Assembly: GCF_020404745.1 (NCBI RefSeq)
Contig: NZ_JAIZAP010000001.1
Span: 372,001 to 436,000, forward strand
Source: Aquibacillus saliphilus
Lineage (GTDB): Bacteria > Bacillota > Bacilli > Bacillales > Amphibacillaceae
Length of the DNA: 64,000 nucleotides
Direction of reading: 5' to 3'
Shown here: positions 1 through 9,608 of the stretch, piece after piece
Layout: each line of letters starts with the position of its first letter
Position numbering within the stretch: position 1 is the stretch's first letter
The notes under the pieces: generated by a model
What the model was told of the DNA's origin: nothing
Databases searched by the model: none
The model's input: only the letters and a program-made list of their open reading frames with translations
Translations under genes and position numbers: made by a program

Positions 1-263
1 GCATAAAAGCAGGTATATTCTTTTGATGTAAATGCATTGACTTGTCCGCCAATAGCGTCAAAAGCTTCTGCAATATCTCTCGCAGTACGAGTATTTGTTC
101 CTTTGAAAAACATATGTTCTAAAAAGTGGGAAATCCCATTGTTTGCCTTACCTTCATTTCTTGACCCTGTTCGAATCCAAATTCCGAGTGTAACAGACCT
201 TACCGCTGGAATATCTTCCATAACGACTCGTAGTCCATTTTGACATACGTATTTTTGCAACAA
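1..263 (-). CDS. mlpA: M16-family zinc protease, N-terminal part (cut by window edge)
   Basis: Only the first 87 codons lie in the window; the rest continues past position 1. The visible protein has the M16 peptidase fold entrance: a first strand with KYVCQNGLRVVMEDIP, then IWIRTGSRNE, then the inverted zinc motif HFLEHM (HxxEH). This matches the YmxG/MlpA processing-protease family, which follows ylxY in B. subtilis. Start: two TTG codons in tandem; the first, ending at 263, is 7 nt from a perfect AGGAGG (271-276), so TTG initiation is likely. It lies 35 nt downstream of ylxY and is probably co-transcribed with it. The identity is firm, but activity cannot be judged because most of the protein is missing. 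Confidence 0.88.
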   Translation of the reverse strand, partial: MLQKYVCQNGLRVVMEDIPAVRSVTLGIWIRTGSRNEGKANNGISHFLEHMFFKGTNTRTARDIAEAFDAIGGQVNAFTSKEYTCFY

Positions 264-298
264 TTTTAGTCCTCCTATTGTGTGTTTACCTCAACTTC

Positions 299-1249
299 TT
301 ATCTTTTTTCATTTAATAAATTTCCAACTGTTCCAATTCTATACTCTTTTTCAATAATATTCAAAATCAATTGATCTAAACCTTTTTTCATTACTTCTGT
401 TGGATGCATAAGTATCATTGCCCCGGGATGAAGTTTTGAGTTAACACGATCTAACATAACTGAAGTTGTTGGTTTTTGCCAATCTACTGTATCTACTGAC
501 CACAAAATAGTTTCCATTTCTAGTGATGAAGCTAGCTGAACTACCTGTTCATTATAACTTCCGCTTGGGGGAGCAAACCATTTCGGTTTCTCTCCAGTTA
601 TCGCTGTTAAAATTTCATTTGTTTTGACAAGTTGTTCCTTATTTTGCTCATTCGTCAATCGTTTCATGTCTGGATGGTTAAATGCATGATTACCTATTGT
701 GTGTCCTTCTTCGTTAATCATCTTCACCAATTTGGTATTGTTACTTGCCCATTTTCCTTCAATAAAAAAATTAGCTTTTACTTTATGCTTTTTAAGCGTA
801 TTTAAAATACTTGGAATGTTTTCATTACCCCAGGCAACATTTATTACTAATGTAATCATCCGTTTCTCAGGATGACCTCTATATATAGGTGAATTTGGTA
901 AATCAGTTATTGTTACTTCAGGTTTAACTTGCTCGAAAACTAATAATGATTGGTTAAATTCACCTTTATCCTGCATTTTTTCAAAGGATTTTTCAATATT
1001 TACTTTAACTCCATTTCGACCTGGTATTTTTTTCCACACTTTATCTATCTTTGCATTTTGAGGAGGTTCTTCATATTCATTACTTTTCTCCTCGATTTCT
1101 TTCATGAGTTGAGCTTTATTTACTGACACTTGTTTGGATTGTCTAGATAGACTATCAAGCATAGATGGGCTATAAGGGTTTGGGTTTTGTTGGTATGACA
1201 AAACAACTATAAATAAAAAAACCAAAAAATGGATTACCACACGATTCAA
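299..1249 (-). CDS. ylxY: YlxY-type NodB-fold polysaccharide deacetylase homologue
   Basis: A 316-residue secreted or membrane-anchored protein. It has an N-terminal hydrophobic segment (about residues 6-20), a linker, and a C-terminal NodB domain from about residue 130. The second NodB motif is present as HAFNH (residues 188-192), but the first motif, normally with catalytic aspartates (FDDG), reads NVAWGNE (137-143). The usual general base and metal-binding Asp are therefore missing. Loss of this motif is also my recollection for B. subtilis YlxY, so this may be a non-catalytic family. Start chosen as TTG at 1249, 6 nt from AGGAGGG (1256-1262). An ATG at 1306 would give an extra 19 residues but has no ribosome site. 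It sits between pnp and mlpA as in B. subtilis. Confidence 0.88.
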   Translation of the reverse strand: MNRVVIHFLVFLFIVVLSYQQNPNPYSPSMLDSLSRQSKQVSVNKAQLMKEIEEKSNEYEEPPQNAKIDKVWKKIPGRNGVKVNIEKSFEKMQDKGEFNQSLLVFEQVKPEVTITDLPNSPIYRGHPEKRMITLVINVAWGNENIPSILNTLKKHKVKANFFIEGKWASNNTKLVKMINEEGHTIGNHAFNHPDMKRLTNEQNKEQLVKTNEILTAITGEKPKWFAPPSGSYNEQVVQLASSLEMETILWSVDTVDWQKPTTSVMLDRVNSKLHPGAMILMHPTEVMKKGLDQLILNIIEKEYRIGTVGNLLNEKR

Positions 1250-1342
1250 TTCAATCCCTCCTCGTTTATAATTTATGAAGAGAAAGGACAAGGTAGAACG
1301 AATCATTTGGTGAAACCAAGTTCTTCAATGAAATAGAGGTTT

Positions 1343-1372
1343 TCTATATCAATAGTATGTTCATTTACTCAA
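1343..1372 (-). promoter_or_regulatory. Candidate SigA promoter for ylxY-mlpA
   Basis: On the minus strand TTGAGT (1367-1372) is followed after 18 nt by TATAGA (1343-1348), about 95 nt upstream of the ylxY start and downstream of the pnp terminator. The match is moderate, so this is a suggestion only. Confidence 0.35.
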
Positions 1373-1483
1373 TAAATAGTGTCCAATTAATACTTTTTCT
1401 AAACAACAACAGCGCTGGTTCTGGAAATGGCTAACTTAGTAGTTTATTATCCACAGCAGACAATTAATGATTTCCTAGACAAA

Positions 1484-1513
1484 AACAAAAAAAGAAACTG
1501 GCATGCCAGCTTC
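1484..1513 (-). terminator. Rho-independent terminator of pnp
   Basis: Minus-strand RNA forms a near-perfect stem with arms GAAGCTGGCA and TGCCAGTTTC (1494-1513), followed by a run of seven T and TGTTTTT. It begins 11 nt after the pnp stop codon and separates pnp from ylxY. Confidence 0.85.
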
Positions 1514-1523
1514 TTACTTTTAG

Positions 1524-3641
1524 TTACGTATTTTTCTTAGCTTTTTCTTTTTCATCCAATAATACTGCTTTTCTAGATAGGTTGACTCTTCCTTGGTTAT
1601 CGACTTCTTTAACCTTAACCATAATTTTATCACCTATTGATACAACATCTTCAACTTTGCCGATTCTTTCCTCAGCTAATTCAGAAATGTGAACTAGACC
1701 CTCTTTGCCTTTATAAAGCTCGACAAAAGCACCAAATTTCTCAACACGTTTAACTGTACCAAGATACATTTCACCTGATTCAACTTCACGTACTAAATCT
1801 TCAATGATTTTTTTCGCTTTAAGGTTCATTTCATTATCAATAGAGGAAATAAATACACTTCCATCTTGATCGATATCAATCTTTACACCAGTTTCTTCAA
1901 TGATTTTATTAATTTGTTTTCCACTCGGTCCAATAACAGAACGAATCTTATCAGGTTTAATTTTCATTGTCAAAATCTTCGGCGCATATTGCGATAATTC
2001 TTCTTTGGGTTGATTAATTGTTTCGAGCATATGACCTAGAATGTGCATGCGCCCTTTTTTAGCTTGCATCAAAGATTCTTCTAATATCGCACGGGAAAGA
2101 CCTTCAATTTTGATGTCCATTTGTAATGCTGTAACACCCTTAGCAGTTCCAGCAACCTTAAAGTCCATATCACCTAAGTGGTCTTCCATTCCTTGAATAT
2201 CGCTTAAAATAGAATAATCTTCTCCAGATTTGATAAGTCCCATGGCAATGCCGGCAACTGGTGCTTTAATCGGCACACCTGCATCCATCATTGCTAAAGT
2301 ACTAGCACAAATACTAGCTTGCGAAGTTGAACCATTTGATTCCAACACTTCTGAAACAAGTCTAATTGTATAAGGGAAATCATTCTCAGACGGTATCACT
2401 TTTTCTAGAGCGCGCTCACCTAAAGCACCATGACCAATTTCACGACGACCAGGTCCTCTAATTGGTCCTGTCTCACCTACACTAAATAAAGGGAAATTAT
2501 AATGGTGCATAAAGCGTTTAGATTCTTCCAAATCTAAACCATCTAAAATTTGGACATCTCCCAGTGCACCTAGTGTACATATACTTAATGCTTGGGTTTG
2601 TCCACGAGTAAATAATCCAGAACCATGTGTTCTAGGAAGAACCCCAATACGAGAAGACAATGAACGTATTTCGTCAATTTTACGACCATCTGGTCTGATT
2701 TTTTCCTTAGTGATTAAACGACGCACTTCTTCTTTAACCATTTTGTCAAGGATGCCTTTTACATGTTTCATTGTTTCATCATCGGCTTCTTTTTCTTCGT
2801 ACTCAGCAATTAGTTCTTTTTTAACTTGTTCGATTGCATCTTCTCGTGCATGCTTCTCTTGAATTTGAATTGCTGTTACTAAAGTAGTTTTAACTTTATC
2901 TTCCACTTCAGTCGTTAATTCTTTATCTAATTCGAACAAAGTAATTTCCATTTTTTCTTTTGCCACTTCTGCAATAATCTTTTCCTGAAAAGCAACCAAG
3001 CGCTTAATTTCTTCATGACCAAACATAATCGCTTCAAGCATAATTTCTTCAGGTACTTCCTCAGCACCAGCTTCTACCATGTTTATTGCATCTTTTGTAC
3101 CAGCAACAATAAGATCAATGTCACTTTTGGCACGTTGCTCTATAGTCGGATTAATAACAAACTCACCGTCAACTCGACCAACTATCGCACCAGCGATTGG
3201 TCCGCCAAATGGGATGTCTGAAATAGAGAGTGAAATAGAAGATCCAATCATTGCTGCTATATCTGATGGACAATCTTGATCCAAACTCATTACAATACTT
3301 ATTACTTGAACATCGTTACGATAACCATCTGGGAACAATGGACGAATAGGTCGGTCAATTAGGCGTGATGTAAGAACTGCTTTTTCACTTGGTCGACCTT
3401 CTCTTTTAATAAATCCTCCAGGGATTTTACCAACCGCATAAAGTCGTTCCTCATAATTAACTGTTAACGGAAAGAATGGTAAATCCTTTGGTTGTTTAGA
3501 ACCAGTTGCTGTCGATAATACAGAAGTATCTCCATATTTCACCATACAAGCACCGTTGGCCTGTTTTGCTAATTCTCCTACTTCAACTGAAAATGGTTGT
3601 CCAGCTATTTCGGTGGAGAATACTTTTTTGTCTTCTGCCAT
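1524..3641 (-). CDS. pnp: Polyribonucleotide nucleotidyltransferase (PNPase)
   Basis: A 705-residue 3'-to-5' phosphorolytic exoribonuclease, the same length as B. subtilis PnpA (705). Two RNase PH-like domains flank an all-alpha linker. The second core carries the active region around [11 protein letters not shown] and the [15 protein letters not shown] segment. A KH domain follows, with [20 protein letters not shown] near residue 560, then an S1 domain with [21 protein letters not shown] near residue 627. It acts in cytoplasmic mRNA turnover and is also needed for competence and repair in Bacillus. The gene follows rpsO, an arrangement conserved widely across bacteria, but here a strong terminator lies between them, so pnp probably has its own promoter. 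SD AGAGGAG lies about 12 nt before ATG. Confidence 0.98.
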   Translation of the reverse strand: MAEDKKVFSTEIAGQPFSVEVGELAKQANGACMVKYGDTSVLSTATGSKQPKDLPFFPLTVNYEERLYAVGKIPGGFIKREGRPSEKAVLTSRLIDRPIRPLFPDGYRNDVQVISIVMSLDQDCPSDIAAMIGSSISLSISDIPFGGPIAGAIVGRVDGEFVINPTIEQRAKSDIDLIVAGTKDAINMVEAGAEEVPEEIMLEAIMFGHEEIKRLVAFQEKIIAEVAKEKMEITLFELDKELTTEVEDKVKTTLVTAIQIQEKHAREDAIEQVKKELIAEYEEKEADDETMKHVKGILDKMVKEEVRRLITKEKIRPDGRKIDEIRSLSSRIGVLPRTHGSGLFTRGQTQALSICTLGALGDVQILDGLDLEESKRFMHHYNFPLFSVGETGPIRGPGRREIGHGALGERALEKVIPSENDFPYTIRLVSEVLESNGSTSQASICASTLAMMDAGVPIKAPVAGIAMGLIKSGEDYSILSDIQGMEDHLGDMDFKVAGTAKGVTALQMDIKIEGLSRAILEESLMQAKKGRMHILGHMLETINQPKEELSQYAPKILTMKIKPDKIRSVIGPSGKQINKIIEETGVKIDIDQDGSVFISSIDNEMNLKAKKIIEDLVREVESGEMYLGTVKRVEKFGAFVELYKGKEGLVHISELAEERIGKVEDVVSIGDKIMVKVKEVDNQGRVNLSRKAVLLDEKEKAKKNT

Positions 3642-3750
3642 ATTTTGTTCGTACTCCTCTCAAAAAATAATATATCGGTACTCTTATTTTAGTGGTTGGT
3701 TTCAAAAACAGGTGTTTATAATTATGTATAAAAAATATCTTGTGGATACT

Positions 3751-3780
3751 ATTATAGTAACTCATTAACCGTTTTTTAAA
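3751..3780 (-). promoter_or_regulatory. Possible pnp promoter
   Basis: A perfect TATAAT lies at 3751-3756 on the minus strand, about 110 nt upstream of pnp and just after the rpsO terminator. The -35 region (around 3774-3780, TTTAAAA) is poor, so the assignment rests on the -10 box and position. Confidence 0.35.
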
Positions 3781-3825
3781 CGTACCTAGTAAAATTAACC
3801 TATGTAAGTGTTTTTTTACGTACAG

Positions 3826-3850
3826 AAAAAGCGGGAATTATCCCGCTTTT
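3826..3850 (-). terminator. Rho-independent terminator of rpsO
   Basis: A perfect 10-bp stem with arms AAAAGCGGGA and TCCCGCTTTT and a 4-nt loop, ending in a T run. It starts 10 nt after the rpsO stop. It is symmetric enough to work in both directions. Confidence 0.88.
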
Positions 3851-3860
3851 AAAAGTACAC

Positions 3861-4130
3861 TTAACGACGTAATCCAAGTTTTTGGATTAGATCACGATAA
3901 CGTGCTACGTCTTTGTTACGTAGATAATTCAATAAATTACGACGTTTACCTACCATTTTTAATAGACCACGGCGTGAATGGTGATCTTTCTTATGAACAC
4001 GTAAGTGCTCATTTAAAGTAGTGATTTCCTCAGTTAGAACAGCGATTTGAACCTCTGGTGATCCAGTATCGGTGTCATGAGTTTTATGCTCACTAATAAT
4101 TTCATTTTTACGTTCTTGTGTAATTGCCAT
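3861..4130 (-). CDS. rpsO: 30S ribosomal protein S15
   Basis: 89 residues, the standard S15 length. The helical, basic protein includes the conserved 16S-binding region around [19 protein letters not shown] (residues 42-60). S15 is a primary binder of the 16S rRNA central domain. The start ATG is preceded by AGGAGGAT at a good distance. The upstream leader (4145-4215) resembles the S15 autoregulatory RNA of Bacillales, so the gene is likely feedback-controlled by its own product. It sits between ribF and pnp, as in many Firmicutes. Confidence 0.98.
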   Translation of the reverse strand: MAITQERKNEIISEHKTHDTDTGSPEVQIAVLTEEITTLNEHLRVHKKDHHSRRGLLKMVGKRRNLLNYLRNKDVARYRDLIQKLGLRR

Positions 4131-4144
4131 CTTGTTATCCTCCT

Positions 4145-4215
4145 AAAATTTTATATATCCCCAATTCCCTAGCAACCGTCGGAGTTTCGCGTTGCCAAGC
4201 AATGGTTTACGTCTT
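4145..4215 (-). promoter_or_regulatory. S15 autoregulatory leader RNA (Bacillales type)
   Basis: The leader contains GGCAAC and GTTGCT arms flanking a segment with CGCGAAACTCCGACG, then CTAGGGAATTGGGG before the rpsO SD. This layout matches, from memory, the S15-binding leader described in Geobacillus and Bacillus. Structure and binding were not computed, so the class is probable but not proven. Confidence 0.6.
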
Positions 4216-4217
4216 TT

Positions 4218-4246
4218 AGATTACATCTTTTTAATTAAAAATGCAA
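4218..4246 (-). promoter_or_regulatory. Candidate rpsO promoter
   Basis: TTGCAT (4241-4246), 17-nt spacer, TAATCT (4218-4223) on the minus strand, just upstream of the S15 leader and after the ribF stop. The -35 and spacing are good; the -10 is weak. Confidence 0.45.
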
Positions 4247-4255
4247 GTATTTGTA

Positions 4256-5197
4256 CTAAATCGTTTCAAGATAAGCACGAATATTCTGCTCATCTTTTTG
4301 AATTTGGCCTACCAGCTCTTCAATTCCATTAAATTTTTGTTCACCACGAATGTATAGCTTCCACTCTACTAATAATTCTTCCCCATATAAATTATTATTA
4401 TAATCAAAAATATGAACTTCAATTGAGGGTTTTGTCGCTTTTTCATTAAAAGTAGGTTTATAACCAACATTTGCCATACCTAATAGTTGTTCTTCTTTAT
4501 GTTTTATTGTTACAGCATATACTCCAACCTTTGGTAGCAAAAAGTCCTCAGTTAGTTTCAAATTAGCGGTTGGATAGCCGATAGATCTTCCTCGTTTGTC
4601 TCCATCAATTACTACTCCACGAATAAATGGTGATTTCACTAATAACTGATTTGCTTCATCAACTTTACCTTCATTTAAGTATTTTCGAATTAATGTTGAA
4701 CTTATTTTTCCATTATCATCCTTAACTTTATCAATCGAAGTAACATTAAATTCACCTTTTGAATGTATCAAGATGGTATCCATTGATCCGTTTCCTTTGT
4801 GTCCATAACTAAAATCAAAACCTGCTATGACATGCTTTACATTCAACCCAATGATAAAGTGATCTATAAAATCTTCCGGAGATACCTTAGATAACTCTTG
4901 ATTAAATGTAACAACATATAGTATATCCACTCCCATATCACGCAACAGTCGTTCTTTTTCTTTCAATGGAGTTATATAATTAACATGCTTTGGTTCTCTA
5001 TCCAAAACCACTGATGGATGAGGATAAAATGTGATTACCGCACTCTTTCTTCCTTGTTCTTTCGATTTGTTAATAGCTGTATCTATTAATTTTTGATGAC
5101 CTTTATGTATGCCATCAAAAAATCCAATAGCAGCGACTGTTTCATCAAGTTCTATTTTTTTAAATTGATGTGGATAAGTTAGTTCGACTACTTTCAA
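4256..5197 (-). CDS. ribF: Bifunctional riboflavin kinase / FMN adenylyltransferase
   Basis: 313 residues, the usual length for the bifunctional enzyme (called RibC in B. subtilis). It makes FMN from riboflavin plus ATP, then FAD from FMN plus ATP. The N-terminal FAD synthetase domain shows the nucleotidyltransferase signature GFFDGIHKGHQKLI (residues 25-38) and later SSTLIRKYLNEGKV. The C-terminal flavokinase domain starts near residue 185 with RGVVIDGDKRGRSIGYPTAN, carrying the PTAN motif. It lies 10 nt downstream of truB and shares its transcript, as in B. subtilis. Confidence 0.97.
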   Translation of the reverse strand: MKVVELTYPHQFKKIELDETVAAIGFFDGIHKGHQKLIDTAINKSKEQGRKSAVITFYPHPSVVLDREPKHVNYITPLKEKERLLRDMGVDILYVVTFNQELSKVSPEDFIDHFIIGLNVKHVIAGFDFSYGHKGNGSMDTILIHSKGEFNVTSIDKVKDDNGKISSTLIRKYLNEGKVDEANQLLVKSPFIRGVVIDGDKRGRSIGYPTANLKLTEDFLLPKVGVYAVTIKHKEEQLLGMANVGYKPTFNEKATKPSIEVHIFDYNNNLYGEELLVEWKLYIRGEQKFNGIEELVGQIQKDEQNIRAYLETI

Positions 5198-5207
5198 ATT
5201 CCTTCAC

Positions 5208-6122
5208 CTACTTCAAAATTGTTTCTATCACTCTAACAGGTTTTATAAGATCATGTTTACTTGGATGCAGCTGATATATGGCTAGAAGCTTATCATCTAA
5301 TTGTACACGAAAAGGATTGGTTTTAGGTAACTTATCAGGGATAGGTAATTTCTGTCCGTTACGTATTTTGGTAACAAAATCAGAAGTGACATAATAGGTG
5401 TCCAAATGTTTGACACCTTGTTGAATTGGTGATAGTAACTCTATGCCTTTCCCATTAGAAATTGCTTGTTCAATTTGCTCAAAAGAGTAACTATTTTCAG
5501 TACTAAAACTTCCTGTTTTTGTTCGAATTAATTCTGACATATGGGCTGGATACCCCAAAGCATGCCCGATATCAACACACAATGTTCTTATGTAGGTTCC
5601 CTTTGAACATTCTACTCGAAAGGAGAATTGTTGCATTTTCTCATCCGTCTTTTTCACTTCTGTCAATAGTTCAATGTCATGAATAGTAATCAAGCGATCA
5701 GGACGCTCTATTATTTTACCTTCTCTGGCATATTCATACAACTTTTTCCCATTCACCTTCACTGCAGAATACATAGGAGGTACCTGTTTTATCTCTCCGA
5801 CAAATTGATTAAGAACTGATAAAACCTTATCTATATTTAAAACTTCTTGAACATCTTTTCTTTCAATTACTTTTCCATGGCTATCTTCAGTCTCAGTAGC
5901 AATACCTAAAGTTACTTCTGCAATATAAGTCTTTCTAGTATCAGTTAGGTACGGTACAATTTTGGTTGCTTGTCCGATACATATAGGAAGAACACCTTCT
6001 ACTTCTGGATCGAGTGTTCCTGTATGCCCAACTTTTTTAGTTTTAAATAATTTTCTGATTTTCACAACACAATCATGAGAAGTTAACCCTTTAGGCTTCC
6101 ATAATGGGAGAATACCATCCAT
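5208..6122 (-). CDS. truB: tRNA pseudouridine-55 synthase
   Basis: 304 residues. It converts U55 in the T loop of tRNAs to pseudouridine. The catalytic aspartate lies in the motif KVGHTGTLDPEVEGVLP (near residue 39), and other TruB signatures are WKPKGLTSHD and RTKTGSFSTENSYSF. Start set at ATG 6122 because TGGAGG lies 6 nt upstream and the family begins MDGILPLWKPKG; the upstream 30 codons of open frame overlap the hairpin at 6176-6209. It is separated from rbfA by a terminator-like stem, so part of its expression may come from readthrough. Confidence 0.97.
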   Translation of the reverse strand: MDGILPLWKPKGLTSHDCVVKIRKLFKTKKVGHTGTLDPEVEGVLPICIGQATKIVPYLTDTRKTYIAEVTLGIATETEDSHGKVIERKDVQEVLNIDKVLSVLNQFVGEIKQVPPMYSAVKVNGKKLYEYAREGKIIERPDRLITIHDIELLTEVKKTDEKMQQFSFRVECSKGTYIRTLCVDIGHALGYPAHMSELIRTKTGSFSTENSYSFEQIEQAISNGKGIELLSPIQQGVKHLDTYYVTSDFVTKIRNGQKLPIPDKLPKTNPFRVQLDDKLLAIYQLHPSKHDLIKPVRVIETILK

Positions 6123-6170
6123 TTTCAAACCTCCAATACCTGTAGAATAATATGCCCTTAAAATATAACA

Positions 6171-6209
6171 CAAAAGTAAAACCCTTGTTAATAAGTACAA
6201 GGGTTTTAC
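6171..6209 (-). terminator. Terminator-like hairpin between rbfA and truB
   Basis: A perfect 12-bp stem with arms GTAAAACCCTTG and CAAGGGTTTTAC (6176-6209), then TTTTG on the minus strand. It starts 14 nt after the rbfA stop, inside what is usually one long nusA-infB-rbfA-truB operon. It may end most transcripts or act as a partial terminator or 3'-end stabiliser. Confidence 0.75.
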
Positions 6210-6223
6210 CAAAGGGACTTTAC

Positions 6224-6574
6224 TTAATCTGTTGAATCGTTTAAGTCTTTTAAAATATGCTCAATTCTGTTACCTTTTTCAATTGCTTCATCAAATTCAA
6301 AGAAAAGCTCAGGAGTTTTTCTTAATCGAATTCTTTTACCAATTTCAGAACGGATAAAACCTTTAGCTTTAGCAAGACCAATAAGGGTATCCTGCTTTTG
6401 TTTATTTTCTCCAAGAACTGAGATAAAAACTTTAGCTTGTTGAAGATCACCTGTTACCTCAACATCAGTAACAGTAACAAATCCTACCCGAGGATCTTTA
6501 ATCTTTCTCCCTAAAATATCTCCTAATTCTTTTTTCATTTGTTCACCCACACGATTAGCGCGTATTTCACTCAT
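6224..6574 (-). CDS. rbfA: Ribosome-binding factor A
   Basis: 116 residues, typical for RbfA, a KH-like factor that binds the 30S subunit during late 16S maturation and cold adaptation. Visible signatures: [17 protein letters not shown] at the N-terminus, [18 protein letters not shown] in the middle and [18 protein letters not shown] near the C-terminus. Start chosen at 6574 ([10 protein letters not shown]), preceded by GAGGTGG; the longer frame to 6646 would overlap ylxP and lacks a ribosome site. It follows ylxP and precedes the hairpin before truB. Confidence 0.96.
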   Translation of the reverse strand: MSEIRANRVGEQMKKELGDILGRKIKDPRVGFVTVTDVEVTGDLQQAKVFISVLGENKQKQDTLIGLAKAKGFIRSEIGKRIRLRKTPELFFEFDEAIEKGNRIEHILKDLNDSTD

Positions 6575-6636
6575 AAATGACCACCTCTTCTGCTCTTGAG
6601 GGAATATAATAGTTAAATCTTGAGTTTTAATGACTA

Positions 6637-6915
6637 TCAAAGCCAATCAAAATTAGTAATTGTTCGTTCAATCTCTGGAAAAGAATCAATCATAGCTACC
6701 GCTTGATTGATAACTCTTTCTGCTTGAACTTTATCACTAGAAATAGTAACCAGACCAAATTTCGTACGTTGCCAAAGGTCTTGATACTCCATTTCGCTGA
6801 TAGCTATATTATAATCATTTTGTATTCTAGTTATTACTTTTTTGATTACAGATCTTTTTTGCTTCAATGATTGTGCTTCATAAATAAAACACTCTATTTC
6901 AGCAAGTAAGATCAT
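6637..6915 (-). CDS. ylxP: DUF503 protein YlxP
   Basis: 92 residues, matching the DUF503 family member that follows infB in Bacillus. The sequence reads as an alternating beta-alpha-beta fold beginning [20 protein letters not shown], with the conserved [12 protein letters not shown] region. The family is associated with translation and ribosome biogenesis by neighbourhood; some members have been linked to 30S maturation, but no clear biochemical role is known to me. Its ATG overlaps the infB stop (ATGA), implying translational coupling. Confidence 0.93.
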   Translation of the reverse strand: MILLAEIECFIYEAQSLKQKRSVIKKVITRIQNDYNIAISEMEYQDLWQRTKFGLVTISSDKVQAERVINQAVAMIDSFPEIERTITNFDWL

Positions 6916-9002
6916 GTACGTTTAATTTCTTCCATAACGTAAGCTTCGAATATGTCGCCTTCTTTAATATCATTAAAGTTTTCAACCGTAATACCACATT
7001 CGTAATTCTTAGCTACTTCTTTCACATCATCTTTAAAACGTTTTAAAGTATCAATTTCACCTTCATAAATGACGATACCATCTCTTATTACACGCACGCT
7101 AGCAGCACGAGTGATTTTACCTTCAGTTACATAGCTACCAGCAATAGTACCAATTCTAGATACCTTAAATATTTCACGAACTTCTGCTTGACCGATTACT
7201 TTTTCTTCAAATTCAGGATCAAGCATTCCTTTCATTGCTAGTTCGATTTCTTCGATTACCTTATAAATAATTCTGTGTGATCTCACATCAACGTTTTCTG
7301 ATTCTGCTGTTTTCTTAGCATTTACGTCAGGTCTAACATTAAACCCTATTACGATAGCATTAGAAGCTGATGCTAAAATAATATCTGATTCACTAATTGC
7401 ACCTACGCCTTTATGAATGATACGTACTTTAATGCCTTCAACTTCAATCTTTTCAAGAGAAGATGCTAGTGCCTCTGCAGAACCTTGAACATCTGCTTTT
7501 AGAACTAAATTAATATCTTTAATCTCACCTTGTTTAATTTGCTCGAATAGGTCGTCTAAACTAACTCTCACTCTGTCGCCACGATTGGCTTCGATTTGTT
7601 TTTGTTGACGTGCTTCACCAACTTGACGAGCCTTTTTCTCATCGTCAAACACAGTGAACTGGTCGCCTGCTTGTGGAACTTCATTAAGACCAGTAATTTC
7701 TACTGGGGTTGAAGGACCAGCTACTTTAACTCGACGGCCAAGGTCATTAACCATTGCACGAACACGGCCAAAGGTATTTCCAACTACTAGAGGATCTCCA
7801 ACTTTAAGCGTACCATTTTGGACTAGTAAGGTTGCAACTGAACCACGACCTTTATCTAATTCTGCTTCGATTACTGTTCCGCTTGCATTTCTGTTTGGAT
7901 TTGCTTTTAATTCTTCTACTTCAGTGACAAGTAAAATCATTTCAATTAAACTGTCGATGCCTTCTCTTTTTATCGCTGACAATTGAACAAAGATTGTGTC
8001 TCCGCCCCAGTCTTCAGACACTAACCCATAATCGGTTAATTCTTGCATAACTCGGTCAGGATTTGCTCCTTCTTTATCCATTTTATTTACAGCTATAATA
8101 ATTGGAACTTCGGCTGCTTTTGCGTGATTTATCGCTTCTACTGTTTGCGGCATAACGCCATCATCTGCTGCTACGACAAGGATAGCTATATCGGTAACCT
8201 GCGCGCCGCGAGAACGCATGCTAGTAAAAGCAGCGTGACCTGGGGTATCAAGAAACGTTATTTTTTTCCCATTTTCTTCAATTTGGTATGCACCAATATG
8301 TTGGGTAATTCCACCCGCTTCTCCTTCAGTTACCTTCGTATGACGGATCGAATCAAGTAAAGTTGTTTTACCATGGTCAACGTGCCCCATAATAGTTACC
8401 ACTGCTGGACGCTCAACAAGATCTTTCTCCTTGTCTTCAGCGATATAATTTTCTAAGGCGTTCTCATCAACTTCAACTTCTTGTTCAACTTCAATTTCAT
8501 ATTCTTCACAAATAAGCTCAATCGATTCATGATCAATATTTTGATTTTTTGTTGCCATAACTCCCAAAGCCATTAATTTCTTGATAATTTCACTAGCGTC
8601 TTTATTTAATTTCTCTGCTAATTCACCTACAGTTAAAGTGCCTGTGTAAGTGATTTTAGATGGTGTTTCAATTATCGTTTGTGGCTTTTCGTTAGGTTGC
8701 TGCTGATTATTTTTCATATTATTTTTATTTCCCTTACCTTTTAGTTTGTTTGAACTATTCTCATTCTTACTTTTACCCTTAGGTTGGGAATTTTTCTTAA
8801 CATCATTCGTTTTCTTTTGATTCGTATTATTTGGTTTGGAATTACTTCCACCAATGCTGCTATCTAATTTTTTCTTTGTATCGTCAGAAATCGTAGACAT
8901 ATGATTCGAAACTTCAATATTTAACTCTTTCAATTTGTCTATTACAGATTTACTAGACAAGTTCTTTTCTTTTGCATATTCATAAACGCGCGTTTTACTC
9001 AA
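6912..9002 (-). CDS. infB: Translation initiation factor IF-2
   Basis: 696 residues, slightly shorter than B. subtilis IF-2 (716). It places fMet-tRNA on the 30S subunit and promotes subunit joining with GTP. The N-terminal IF2-N helices ([13 protein letters not shown]) are followed by a low-complexity Lys/Asn/Gln-rich linker (about residues 50-115). A second IF2-N module follows, then the G domain with [12 protein letters not shown] (near 206), DTPGHAAF and NKMD, then domains II-IV. Start chosen as TTG at 9002, 8 nt after GGGGGTG. This gives [11 protein letters not shown], aligning with B. subtilis MAKMRVYEYAK, whereas the GTG at 9011 lies inside the ribosome site. It lies 5 nt downstream of ylxQ. 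Confidence 0.98.
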   Translation of the reverse strand: MSKTRVYEYAKEKNLSSKSVIDKLKELNIEVSNHMSTISDDTKKKLDSSIGGSNSKPNNTNQKKTNDVKKNSQPKGKSKNENSSNKLKGKGNKNNMKNNQQQPNEKPQTIIETPSKITYTGTLTVGELAEKLNKDASEIIKKLMALGVMATKNQNIDHESIELICEEYEIEVEQEVEVDENALENYIAEDKEKDLVERPAVVTIMGHVDHGKTTLLDSIRHTKVTEGEAGGITQHIGAYQIEENGKKITFLDTPGHAAFTSMRSRGAQVTDIAILVVAADDGVMPQTVEAINHAKAAEVPIIIAVNKMDKEGANPDRVMQELTDYGLVSEDWGGDTIFVQLSAIKREGIDSLIEMILLVTEVEELKANPNRNASGTVIEAELDKGRGSVATLLVQNGTLKVGDPLVVGNTFGRVRAMVNDLGRRVKVAGPSTPVEITGLNEVPQAGDQFTVFDDEKKARQVGEARQQKQIEANRGDRVRVSLDDLFEQIKQGEIKDINLVLKADVQGSAEALASSLEKIEVEGIKVRIIHKGVGAISESDIILASASNAIVIGFNVRPDVNAKKTAESENVDVRSHRIIYKVIEEIELAMKGMLDPEFEEKVIGQAEVREIFKVSRIGTIAGSYVTEGKITRAASVRVIRDGIVIYEGEIDTLKRFKDDVKEVAKNYECGITVENFNDIKEGDIFEAYVMEEIKRT

Positions 9003-9007
9003 TACGT

Positions 9008-9322
9008 TCACCCCCGAGTAGATTTATCGAGTAACGATGTAATCTTAACAGCAAAACCAGAATCTATTATAGCAATTGCTACTCTTCCAGACTTTCCGAT
9101 AGCATGTGAGATCGTATCACGATCATCTACTACTATTAACGGAATTTGATAATAACTACACTTGTCAGTTATTTTCTTTCTGGAATTTTCACCTGCATCA
9201 CTTGCTAACAAAACTAGTTTAGCCTTTTGTCTCTGAATATCGCGAATAATGGACTCCTCACCCAATGTGCATTTTTTCGCACGATACGCTAGTCCTAACA
9301 AATTCAGATAATCTTTACTCAA
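9008..9322 (-). CDS. ylxQ: L7Ae-family RNA-binding protein YlxQ
   Basis: 104 residues of the L7Ae/L30e/Gadd45 fold that recognises kink-turn RNA. Family signature: [18 protein letters not shown] at the start and [22 protein letters not shown] in the middle. B. subtilis YlxQ binds k-turns, but its cellular target is not settled. It overlaps the end of ylxR by 8 nt and precedes infB, the standard nusA operon order. Confidence 0.94.
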   Translation of the reverse strand: MSKDYLNLLGLAYRAKKCTLGEESIIRDIQRQKAKLVLLASDAGENSRKKITDKCSYYQIPLIVVDDRDTISHAIGKSGRVAIAIIDSGFAVKITSLLDKSTRG

Positions 9323-9596
9323 TTTTATTACCTTCTATAACATTATTTAACTGCTCATAAATCGATTCATCGATCGATGTCTTCAAATGACGTTCTAAAA
9401 TCTTGCTTCTTTTTGCTGAATCCACTACGTCCAGGCTTTTTGAGATATAAGCACCTCGACCGTTCTTCTTCCCCGTTGGATCAACAGAAACGTCACCTTC
9501 TTTATTTTTTACAATTCTAATTAATTCTTTTTTATCTTTCATTTCTTGTGTGACGACACATTTTCTAAGAGGAACCTTTTTATTGGTACGTGGCAC
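9315..9596 (-). CDS. rnpM: YlxR / RnpM RNA-binding protein
   Basis: 93 residues of the DUF448 family. Conserved motif: PLRKCVVTQEMKDKKELIRI followed by DPTGKKNGRGAYIS. The B. subtilis protein (YlxR, renamed RnpM) binds RNase P RNA and modulates its activity; the same role here is inferred from family. It lies between nusA (12 nt gap) and ylxQ (overlap). Confidence 0.94.
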   Translation of the reverse strand: MPRTNKKVPLRKCVVTQEMKDKKELIRIVKNKEGDVSVDPTGKKNGRGAYISKSLDVVDSAKRSKILERHLKTSIDESIYEQLNNVIEGNKIE

Positions 9597-9608
9597 CCTG
9601 ACAACCTC

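Noticed and set aside
3583-3765. 60-codon minus-strand frame overlapping the start of pnp
   Set aside because: It is out of frame with pnp, without SD or similarity, and covers the probable pnp promoter.
7654-7986. Plus-strand open frame of 110 codons inside infB
   Set aside because: It is the antisense shadow of a strongly conserved gene, with no ribosome site or family resemblance. The same applies to the other plus-strand frames, such as those at 36712-37086, 31848-32246 and 62879-63328.
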